This document shows positions 25,122 to 33,210 of a stretch of DNA of 64,000 nucleotides, one piece after another. Position numbers and translations under genes: made by a program. The notes beneath the pieces are model-generated. The model had not been told where the DNA came from. It was given only the letters and a program-made list of their open reading frames with translations, and made no database searches. The stretch comes from Bacteroidales bacterium. Lineage in GTDB: Bacteria > Bacteroidota > Bacteroidia > Bacteroidales > UBA932. Position 1 is the first letter of the stretch. Each line of letters begins with the position of its first letter. The stretch lies in assembly GCA_017427385.1 (NCBI GenBank), contig JAFRSW010000022.1, positions 1 through 64,000 on the forward strand, written 5' to 3'.

Positions 25122-27179
25122 TTATTTGACACCCATTTCGGAAAGGACGGAGTCCATCTTTCCGTAATTCTTGAGCACCCACGTCACATAGCGTATATCA
25201 ACGCAGACGCTGCGGTTGTAGTCCGGAGTGAAGTAGAAATCGGTGGCCAGGGACTCCTTTACGCCGTCGAAGAGCAGGCCGATCAACTCGCCTTTCTTGT
25301 TCAGAACCGGGGAACCCGAGTTGCCGCCGGTGCTGTCATTATCCGTGAGGAAATCCACCTTCATGGCCTTGGGAGCAGTCTCTGCAACCGCTTTCCAGTC
25401 AGGAATAAGGCAGAAATCATGCGCTTTAGGATCATGCTTGGCCAGCATACCGGCCATGGTCGTGTACCACCTGCAGTCCAGGCCGTCTTCGCGGCTATAG
25501 CCCTTCACGGTGCCGAAATTGACCCTGAGAGTGGAATTCGCGTCGGGATACTGGGCTATGCCGGAATCCTCCCTGAAGGCATACAGTGCATGGGTATACT
25601 CCACGCTGAGGTCGTTCAAAGTAGGTTTCCCCTGAATCTTGGTGACTCTGTTGTTGAAGTCCACTATCTTGGCATCCCCGAAGAAACGGACGAGGGGATC
25701 CGACAGGAACTCCTCCAGATGAGCCAGCCTCTCTTCGGGGATGAGGAATCTCTCCATCCTGGCGGAATCTGCGAACCAGCTGCCGTCCCAAAGGAAGGAG
25801 CACATCGCGTCGTAGTCCTTGCCGAAACGCTCGCGCAGTTCCTTCTGGTAGGGTGCCAGCATTTCCGGACTGACGTTTTCATAGTAATTCTCTATCGCCA
25901 GGCGGATCAGGTCCCTCTCCACCCTCATATCCAGTTCGCTGAGGTTGCGTTTGTCCGCGCGGATGTTCCTGGCGACGGTCACGGAATCAGCCTTGCGCCG
26001 AAGCCCGGATGAGCGGGATGCGATAGGGTGAAGACGGGTTCCCCGGGAGATGCATTCACGGTACCAGATGACATCTTCCTGGGCCTTGCGCACGGCTTCG
26101 TACTTGCTTTCCGTCTGCGAAAGGACCGAGCCCCATTTCTGCGAACGGGCAGGGTCGGCATCTATCCAATCCTGCATCCTGGCTTCTTCTTCACGCTTCT
26201 TCTCTATCACTCTGAAACGCTTGTTGCACTGCATCTGCCCGAGTGCGAGCTCCTGGAAATTGGAGAGGCCGAAATAGTAGTCGGCGTACTTCCGGCGCAC
26301 TTCCGGGTCTCTGTCCATCCATGCGGAGATTATCTCCATTTGCTTCGCACGCAGGCTGCTCACTATGGGGAGTTCGGTTTCGGTAAGATAGTTCACACGG
26401 GCGGAGGACGCATAGCGGCTGGTCCTGCCGGGATAGCCCATCAAGATGGTCGCATCGCCCTCCTTGATGCCTTTGGTGCAGATCTTGAAATAGGCCGGGG
26501 ACTCCAAGGGAACATTGTCCGGAGAGTAGTCCGCCGGCTTCCCGTCGGGGCCGCAATATACCCTGTAGATTGCGAAATCCCCCTTGTGCTGGGGCCATTC
26601 CCAGTTGTCCACATCACCGCCGAATGCTGCCAGGCAGACGGGAGGAGCGGCCACCAGACGCACGTCGCGGTATTGTTCGTAAAGGGAGATATAGTATTTA
26701 GTGCCTCTCCATACCCCGCTCAGAACGGCTTCCAGACCGGTTTTCTCGGAATATCGCTTCTCCATTATCCAGCTCAGCTTGCGGGACATCATCAGCCCGG
26801 GCCTCACCGTGCCGTCTGCGATCAGGGCCTCTACCTCGGCGGTCACGTCGATGGTTTCCTTGAGCAACTGAACGTTGCGTCCTTTGACCGGCAGTTCCTC
26901 CTCCCTGCTGCGGGCCCAGAACCCCTCTTCCAGCCAGTTGTGGTCCTTCGTGCCAAGGGCGAATACATCGGCATAGGCGACGTGGTGGTTGGTGATTACC
27001 AGACCATCCTTGGAGACAAAGCTTCCGGTGCCCATGAAATCGATGGCGACAACTGCTTTGGACATTGCCTGAATGGCGGGTTTTGCAGTATGGATCATCC
27101 ACATTCCCTCGTCTGCGAAGAGATTGGCGGAAAAACACAGGAAAGTGGAAACAAGAACGGCTCGGATTATTCTTTTCAT
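25122..27179 (-). CDS. S46-family dipeptidyl peptidase (DPP7/DPP11-like)
   Basis: The 685-residue product has a Sec signal peptide (about 1-22) and then DEGMWMI, as in this family. Catalytic residues are visible: His in VITNHHVAYA (65/66) and Ser621 in GGNSGSPVLN. S46 enzymes are periplasmic in Bacteroidota and remove dipeptides from oligopeptides; DPP7 prefers hydrophobic and DPP11 acidic P1 residues. The specificity residue (Gly or Arg in known forms) could not be placed with confidence. No consensus -7 box was found in the 94-bp gap upstream. It is co-oriented with the polyferredoxin 12 nt downstream. It divergently faces the TonB receptor operon. Confidence 0.9.
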   Translation of the reverse strand: MKRIIRAVLVSTFLCFSANLFADEGMWMIHTAKPAIQAMSKAVVAIDFMGTGSFVSKDGLVITNHHVAYADVFALGTKDHNWLEEGFWARSREEELPVKGRNVQLLKETIDVTAEVEALIADGTVRPGLMMSRKLSWIMEKRYSEKTGLEAVLSGVWRGTKYYISLYEQYRDVRLVAAPPVCLAAFGGDVDNWEWPQHKGDFAIYRVYCGPDGKPADYSPDNVPLESPAYFKICTKGIKEGDATILMGYPGRTSRYASSARVNYLTETELPIVSSLRAKQMEIISAWMDRDPEVRRKYADYYFGLSNFQELALGQMQCNKRFRVIEKKREEEARMQDWIDADPARSQKWGSVLSQTESKYEAVRKAQEDVIWYRECISRGTRLHPIASRSSGLRRKADSVTVARNIRADKRNLSELDMRVERDLIRLAIENYYENVSPEMLAPYQKELRERFGKDYDAMCSFLWDGSWFADSARMERFLIPEERLAHLEEFLSDPLVRFFGDAKIVDFNNRVTKIQGKPTLNDLSVEYTHALYAFREDSGIAQYPDANSTLRVNFGTVKGYSREDGLDCRWYTTMAGMLAKHDPKAHDFCLIPDWKAVAETAPKAMKVDFLTDNDSTGGNSGSPVLNKKGELIGLLFDGVKESLATDFYFTPDYNRSVCVDIRYVTWVLKNYGKMDSVLSEMGVK

Positions 27180-27218
27180 AATGCAATGATAATCATTAAT
27201 TATGATTTTTTGAGCGTT

Positions 27219-27252
27219 TTTGCCCGTTTTTCTTTATTAATACATATATTTG
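27219..27252 (+). promoter_or_regulatory. Promoter of the TonB receptor / M16 peptidase operon
   Basis: TTTG at 27219-27222 and TATATTTG at 27245-27252 have a 22-bp spacer. The leader is about 18 nt, to the ATG at 27274. Confidence 0.6.
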
Positions 27253-27273
27253 TGAGTAGTAGTTTATTCACCG

Positions 27274-30200
27274 ATGTTTCGCAAAACGACATTGATCCTG
27301 ATTGGAATCTGCTTGATCTGCTTCTGCGCGCACGCACAGAAGGGTTGTGTTTTTGCGGGAACGGTGCTGGATGAAACTGGTGCTCCGGTGGAATTTGCCA
27401 CCGTGGTACTGGAAAGGACGGAGCAGTGGGGCGTAGCGGATCTGAAAGGGCGTTTCAGCATCAACAACGTGCCGGCCGGCAAGAATACGGTCTCGATCTC
27501 CTGCCTCGGATATGCCACCTGGACGAAGGAAATCCAGATTTCCAAGGACATAACCAACTTCAAGATATCCCTCAAGGCAGACAACCTGGCCCTGGAAGGT
27601 GCCGTCGTCACGGCGCAGGAAGACGGAAACTCCGCCACCACCTCCCGCACCATCGACAAGACAGCCCTGGACCACGTGCAGCTGATGAACCTTTCGGACA
27701 TCTCCCGCCTGCTGCCCGGCGGAGCCACGGCCAAGGACTCCCCCGCTCTCACAAACGAACAGCAGATCTTCCTCCGGGGAAACAGCGGAGAGAGCGGCAG
27801 CGCCGCCTTCGGAACGGCCATAGAGGTGGATGGAGTGAGGATTTCCAGCAATGCATCCTTCACCAATTCCGACCTGAACGGGCGCACCGGCAGCGTATCC
27901 GGCAGTACCACCAACAACATCGCATCATCGAACATCGAATCGGTGGAGGTAATCACCGGCGTACCTTCGGTCGAATATGGAGACATGACATCCGGAGTTG
28001 TGAAAATCAATACCAGGAAAGGAAAGACTCCCTGGAGCGTCACCATGTCCACCAGCCCTAATACCAAGCAGGTTTCCCTGAGCAAGGGATTCGGCCTCGG
28101 GGTTTCAGCCAAGGGCCAGCCCAAGGGAGTGCTGAACGCCAGCATGGAGCACACGGTTTCCATTTCGGATCCCATGTCCCCCTATACCTCCTACGACCGC
28201 AACGGCCTCTCCCTCACCTACAGCAACCTCTTCTCAAAGGGGGCGCTGAAGGACACCCCCGTCAGACTGTCCGCGAGCCTTTCCGGAAACCTCGGAGGGC
28301 TGGACAACCAGGCCGACCCGGACAAGATGGTGGGCACCTTCCATACCAAGATAGACAATGCCCTGCGCGGGAACTTCAGCGCCAACTGGCTCTTGAGCAA
28401 GAAATGGATTACCAATCTGGAGCTGAACGCATCCGCATCCTACGGCAACAAGCAGGACAGGGAGAAGGCTTATTACGACAAAGCCACCACGACTACCGCC
28501 CTGCACGCTATCCAGAAGGGCTATTACATGTCCACTCCCTACAATCCGGACAGCGACAATCCCGCGGTCCTGCTGGACAAGGGCGCATTCTACAACATAA
28601 TGCGCATCGACGACAGGCCCTTCAGTTCCAAGGTATCGCTCAAAGCCAACCAGGCCACGAGTATAGGGAAGGTCAACAACAAGATCAAGGTCGGTACCGA
28701 CTGGACCGTCGATAAGAACTACGGCACGGGAGAAGGCACCGAGGATCTTTCCACCGCTCCCACCTACAGAGAGTGGAGATTCTGCGATGTGCCTGCGATG
28801 CATAATCTGGGAGCATATGCGGAGGATAACCTGATGGTGCATATGGGCAAGGATGCCAGGCTGAACCTGATTGCAGGTCTGCGCGGGGATGCCACGGTCA
28901 TCAAGGGATCCGCCTACGGCACCACCACCAGCCTCTCGCCCCGCTTTAACGCGAAATACACTGCATTCACACCTAAGACCCGCAAGGATAGATTCGTCAA
29001 GGAACTTTCCGCACGCGCCAGCTGGGGCATAGCGGTCAAGCAGCCTTCCTTCTCTGTGCTCTTCCCCACTCCCAGCTATCTGGATATAGACGTATTCACT
29101 TCCACCGCCGACTCCAAGAACGTTGTTTACAAGGCCATGTATGTAATGCCCAGGACCATCGAATACAATTCCGCGCTGCGCTGGCAAAGAAACCGCCAGG
29201 CGGAAATAGGTTTCGACATCAACCTCGGCGGCACCAAGGTGTCCCTCGCGGCCTTCCGCAATGTCACGGTGGATGCATACAACAAGGGAACAAACTACGA
29301 TACCTTCTCCTACAACCTCACCACCGCGGCCGCGGTGCAGGGCATAGATATCCCCGCAGATGACAGAATCTACACGGTGAATCCCCTGGACGGAAGCATC
29401 ACGGTCAGTGACCGCACGGGCGCAAAACCCACGGTGGATGTGGCGAAGAACCAGGTAACGCGCTTTGTGGCAGGCTATTACGAGAAAAATGACGAGAATC
29501 CCATCAAGCGTTACGGCCTGGAATGGGTGATCGATTTCAAGCGCATCCGTGCCATCAACACCACCATACGCTGGGACGGCTCCTTCTACGGATACAGGTC
29601 CGTATACACCGACCTCACTCCCTACAATCCCACCTCCAAGAAGGATGGCACCCTTTATAAATACATTGGATGGTATGTGGGCGGAATGAGCGGCAGCAAC
29701 GGACAGGAAACCCGCTCGGTCAAGACCAATATTACCATCACCACCCATATCCCGAAGGTGAGGATGATTTTCTCTGCCAAGATCGAGAGCAGCCTGGTGC
29801 GCTATTCCAGGGCCCTGAGCGAGAAGGCGGACGGATCGGCGCGCAGTTACGTGGTCACCGACCCCACCGACTTCTCCAGCATTACCGACCAGTCCATTTA
29901 TGACGGCAAGTGCTATGCCGTGACCTATCCTGAGTATTATTCCGTGCAGGGAGATCCCACCCTCAGGCCTTTCAAGGAGGATTATCTGGCCGCAAAGAGA
30001 AACAACGATACGGAACTGGTCGGCAATCTTACTGAACTGATATACACCAACACCACCTATCTGTACACCTATCTGAAAGACTGGATCAGTCCATATTTCA
30101 GTGCCAATATAAGCGTCACGAAGGAAATCGGGGACCTTGCTTCCATCTCCTTCTACGCCAACAACTTCTTCAACAACCTGGGCCAGGTTTATTCCACGAG

Positions 30201-30276
30201 GAGCGAGAACTGGACTTCCGTCTCTTCCTACATTCCCAGGTTCTATTACGGCTTGACATTAAGAATCAAATTTTAA
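27274..30276 (+). CDS. TonB-dependent receptor with carboxypeptidase-like N-domain
   Basis: The 1000-residue product has a signal peptide (about 1-21), a CarboxypepD_reg-like domain (GTVLDETGAPVEFATVVLER, then GRFSINNVPAGK, about 25-110), a plug (about 120-245, with NIESVEVITGVPSVEYGDM) and a beta-barrel ending in an aromatic-rich last strand (FYYGLTLRIKF). There is no SusD partner. Instead it heads an operon with a DUF4876-like lipoprotein, a DUF6850-like barrel and an M16 peptidase (gaps 18, 5 and 13 nt). The substrate is unknown; the peptidase partner suggests a peptide or small protein rather than a glycan. Confidence 0.9.
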   Translation: MFRKTTLILIGICLICFCAHAQKGCVFAGTVLDETGAPVEFATVVLERTEQWGVADLKGRFSINNVPAGKNTVSISCLGYATWTKEIQISKDITNFKISLKADNLALEGAVVTAQEDGNSATTSRTIDKTALDHVQLMNLSDISRLLPGGATAKDSPALTNEQQIFLRGNSGESGSAAFGTAIEVDGVRISSNASFTNSDLNGRTGSVSGSTTNNIASSNIESVEVITGVPSVEYGDMTSGVVKINTRKGKTPWSVTMSTSPNTKQVSLSKGFGLGVSAKGQPKGVLNASMEHTVSISDPMSPYTSYDRNGLSLTYSNLFSKGALKDTPVRLSASLSGNLGGLDNQADPDKMVGTFHTKIDNALRGNFSANWLLSKKWITNLELNASASYGNKQDREKAYYDKATTTTALHAIQKGYYMSTPYNPDSDNPAVLLDKGAFYNIMRIDDRPFSSKVSLKANQATSIGKVNNKIKVGTDWTVDKNYGTGEGTEDLSTAPTYREWRFCDVPAMHNLGAYAEDNLMVHMGKDARLNLIAGLRGDATVIKGSAYGTTTSLSPRFNAKYTAFTPKTRKDRFVKELSARASWGIAVKQPSFSVLFPTPSYLDIDVFTSTADSKNVVYKAMYVMPRTIEYNSALRWQRNRQAEIGFDINLGGTKVSLAAFRNVTVDAYNKGTNYDTFSYNLTTAAAVQGIDIPADDRIYTVNPLDGSITVSDRTGAKPTVDVAKNQVTRFVAGYYEKNDENPIKRYGLEWVIDFKRIRAINTTIRWDGSFYGYRSVYTDLTPYNPTSKKDGTLYKYIGWYVGGMSGSNGQETRSVKTNITITTHIPKVRMIFSAKIESSLVRYSRALSEKADGSARSYVVTDPTDFSSITDQSIYDGKCYAVTYPEYYSVQGDPTLRPFKEDYLAAKRNNDTELVGNLTELIYTNTTYLYTYLKDWISPYFSANISVTKEIGDLASISFYANNFFNNLGQVYSTRSENWTSVSSYIPRFYYGLTLRIKF

Positions 30277-30294
30277 CACCAAATCATCAGTATT

Positions 30295-31608
30295 ATGAAA
30301 AAAGTTTTGAGCATCTTCTCAATTGCTGCACTGCTCTTCGCTGCAGCATCCTGCAATGAGAACAATGGACCAAAGCCGGTGGAAATCACCGTTCAGCTCA
30401 CCAGCGACAACGTCGCCCTCGCAGTCGAAGGCATTCCCGTAGAACTCGTGGAGGCCTCCGGCGCCGCCACCTACACCGAGAATACCGACGCCAGCGGCTG
30501 CGCCATCTTCAAGGTGCCCGCAGGCAGTTATTCCGCCTCCGTGGCTTATAAAACCGTCGCCGACGGTGAGAAACTGGTTTACAGCGGTTCCGTCAACGTT
30601 ATCGTCGAGGGCGCTGTAGCCGATCCTTTTGTGCTCGCCCTCAACAAGGTTACGAGCCCTCAGATCATCATCAAGGAATTGTATTGCACCGGCTGCCCCA
30701 AGAACACGACCGGCAACTACACCGATGATGCCTACATTATCCTCTACAACAACTCCGACGTAGAAGCAGATGCCAGCGACATAGTCATATCTCTGGTTCA
30801 GCCCGGTAACGGCCACGCCACCAACAAGTATTATGTAGACGACAAGCTCCTCTATGAGAACGAGAACTGGATCCTTGCCTACAGCGCCATCTGGTGGTTC
30901 AAGGAGCAGGTCAAGATTCCTGCATATTCCCAGATCGTAATTGCCATCTTCGGTGGCATCGACCACACCCAGACGGTCACCGCATCTGTCAACCTGAGCG
31001 ATCCCAGCTACTACTGGATGTCCAACACCGACATCAGCACCACCTTCAAGGCCGCTAAGTACAGTGTCTCCAACAACATTCCCACGAGCCACTACATGAC
31101 CACCTATCCTGTGTCTGCCGGCACCGCATGGGTCCTTTCCAACAACTCCCCCGCCCTTTACATCGGCAAGATGGACAAGGCAGCCGCAGAGGCTCTCAGC
31201 AAGGATACCGAGAACTACGAGAAGACTTCCCTCACCAACGCCAAGTTCCCCAAGGCCAATGTTACCGACTGTGTGGAGGTCTGGTCTGCAGCCAACATCG
31301 AGAAGAGCAAGGTCCGCTTCTCCGCCGACCTCAACTCCGGCCACGTGGATCTCACCAACAACCTTGGCCACTCCGTCTATCGTAACGTAGACAAGGAAGC
31401 GACCGAGGAACTCGCCGAGAATGCCGGCAAGATTGTCTACAACTACGCTGGAGGCACCTTCGATGCAGCCACCAACTCCGGTTCCACCGATCCTTCCGGC
31501 ATCGATGCCGAGGCTTCGATAGCCGCCGGTGCCCACATCATCTACAAGGACACCAACGACTCCGGCAAGGACTTCCACGAAAGGACCAAGGCTTCCATCA
31601 AGAAGTAA
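30295..31608 (+). CDS. DUF4876-like lipoprotein
   Basis: The 437-residue product has a lipoprotein signal (Cys 20, AAASC). A beta-sandwich resembling a carboxypeptidase regulatory or Ig-like domain spans about 25-115. A lamin-tail-like part follows (IIIKELYCTGCPKNTTGNY, then AYIILYNNSD), with two close cysteines, and a long remainder with Tyr/Trp-rich strands. I recognise this as the DUF4876 type that accompanies a TonB receptor in Bacteroidota, from memory only. It probably caps or assists the receptor at the cell surface. It lies 18 nt after the receptor and 5 nt before the barrel gene. Confidence 0.75.
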   Translation: MKKVLSIFSIAALLFAAASCNENNGPKPVEITVQLTSDNVALAVEGIPVELVEASGAATYTENTDASGCAIFKVPAGSYSASVAYKTVADGEKLVYSGSVNVIVEGAVADPFVLALNKVTSPQIIIKELYCTGCPKNTTGNYTDDAYIILYNNSDVEADASDIVISLVQPGNGHATNKYYVDDKLLYENENWILAYSAIWWFKEQVKIPAYSQIVIAIFGGIDHTQTVTASVNLSDPSYYWMSNTDISTTFKAAKYSVSNNIPTSHYMTTYPVSAGTAWVLSNNSPALYIGKMDKAAAEALSKDTENYEKTSLTNAKFPKANVTDCVEVWSAANIEKSKVRFSADLNSGHVDLTNNLGHSVYRNVDKEATEELAENAGKIVYNYAGGTFDAATNSGSTDPSGIDAEASIAAGAHIIYKDTNDSGKDFHERTKASIKK

Positions 31609-31613
31609 TTCCC

Positions 31614-33197
31614 ATGAAGTTCAGCCTGAAGGCAATATTCGCAGTTCTATGTCTCTGTTCCGCGGTTTCCGCCGCGGGACAGGGAGAACTGCGTAATTTC
31701 CGGTTCACGGTTGAGGCGAATCCAGGAATGGTATCGTCCAACCCGGCTTTCCTCGATGCGTGGAGAGGGAAAATGTCGATGGCGGAACTCTCTTTCGAAA
31801 AAGAAGACGGGGAACTTAAGGCCCTCAACGAATCGGCCGACAGCTGGACTCTCACCGCGCTCACCGAATCGTATTACCGCGTCTCCGACAAGTTAGACTT
31901 CCACGGCCTGCTTTCCTGGTCGGACTTCCAGGGCAAAGGCATGGGAGGACAGATCTTGATGGATCCTTCCTACAACCCCGTCAACTTCCTCGAGAATACC
32001 GAGCTCACCCCCGGAGTCAAGAAAAAAGAGCTTTACACCCTCTCCGGAGGCATGTCCTACGAGCTTAACGACCGTCTCTCCCTGGGATTATCCACCTTCT
32101 ACCAGGCCGGGGACATGAACAAGATAAAGGATCCGCGCTTCAGCAACGTCTGGATGGACCTGGACCTGAATGCGGGCGTGCGCTACGTGCTTTCCGACTT
32201 CCTCACCCTCGGCGCCTCCCTCAAGTGGAGGAACACCCTCGAGCAGCTGAAGGGGCAGATTTCCGGAGAAACGGGCAAACAATACTTCATAGACACCGAC
32301 AAGGGCGGATTCTTCGGCACCGTCGCCGAACTCTCCGGGGACCACAATTATGTGTCCGAGAGCAATGCCCGCCCCATGAACAACAACTGGTACGGAGGCA
32401 CTATCCAGGCCGCCATAAAGGATGTTTACTGCGGAGAATTCAGTTTCCTGATGCGGAACGGATACTTCGGCAAGAAGGCGTCCGCTTCCGCCACCTATTT
32501 CGAATTCTCCGGAATGCAACTGGGCTACGACGGGGCTCTGGACATACCTTCCGGCAAGAATCTCCACCACGCCGTACTGCATGCCGCATTCGGCACACTT
32601 TCGAACAACGAGAACATAATCAAATACAACACGCCACCCGGCGGCAACACCGTTGTCGTCTATGGCGGGCAGAACCATATCCTCGACAGGAGTACCGTAG
32701 AGGCTTCTGCAGATTACTGCTGGATGCACGATGCCGCTTCGGGCAACCCCGACTTTGCGGCCGGTGCCAGGGCGGATTTCTATTCGATATCCCAGGAGAC
32801 GGTGCTTTATCCCTACTACCGCAGGCAGGCCTATAGCCACGTAGAGGCGGAACTCTACACCCAGAAGACCTTCTCCGCCGGACGCATCCTAATCTGCATG
32901 GATGCCGCAGTTTGTGGCTATGCAGGCTTCGGCACAAAGAAGGACGATGGCTCTTATGCCTCCAGCTCCTCTACTTCCCTTAAAAGCTTCGACAGCTATC
33001 TCGACAAGCATTTCGAGTTCGAGACGGCCCCCAGGGCAGGTGCCCGCGTGGCACTTAGCGTCATCCTCCCCTGCAAGGGAGGCATAACCCCCTACATCAG
33101 TCTTTCCGACCGTTTCGCCACCCTCACTGGCGAGAATGAGTATCTGGCCGGCAAGACACGTAATCTCGCGGCCGTGAGGCTTGGCTGCAATTTCTAA
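31614..33197 (+). CDS. DUF6850-like outer-membrane beta-barrel protein
   Basis: The 527-residue product has a signal peptide (about 1-22, SAAGQ). Alternating strands with frequent aromatic residues run to a C-terminal strand ending in Phe (AAVRLGCNF), as in outer-membrane barrels. Segments such as NPAFLDAWRGKMSMAEL and SYNPVNFLENTELTPG fit the DUF6850 family as I remember it. It has no plug or TonB box, so it is a second, non-TonB barrel within the operon. The role is unknown; it might export something, or form a complex with the receptor. It starts 5 nt after the DUF4876-like gene. Confidence 0.75.
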   Translation: MKFSLKAIFAVLCLCSAVSAAGQGELRNFRFTVEANPGMVSSNPAFLDAWRGKMSMAELSFEKEDGELKALNESADSWTLTALTESYYRVSDKLDFHGLLSWSDFQGKGMGGQILMDPSYNPVNFLENTELTPGVKKKELYTLSGGMSYELNDRLSLGLSTFYQAGDMNKIKDPRFSNVWMDLDLNAGVRYVLSDFLTLGASLKWRNTLEQLKGQISGETGKQYFIDTDKGGFFGTVAELSGDHNYVSESNARPMNNNWYGGTIQAAIKDVYCGEFSFLMRNGYFGKKASASATYFEFSGMQLGYDGALDIPSGKNLHHAVLHAAFGTLSNNENIIKYNTPPGGNTVVVYGGQNHILDRSTVEASADYCWMHDAASGNPDFAAGARADFYSISQETVLYPYYRRQAYSHVEAELYTQKTFSAGRILICMDAAVCGYAGFGTKKDDGSYASSSSTSLKSFDSYLDKHFEFETAPRAGARVALSVILPCKGGITPYISLSDRFATLTGENEYLAGKTRNLAAVRLGCNF

Positions 33198-33210
33198 TAA
33201 CCTATAGACA

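Noticed and set aside
28234..29748. 504-codon open frame antisense to the TonB receptor gene
   Set aside because: It is a shadow frame of a high-GC3 gene: low-complexity Gly/Val/His-rich protein, no start signal, and the plus-strand receptor is well supported.
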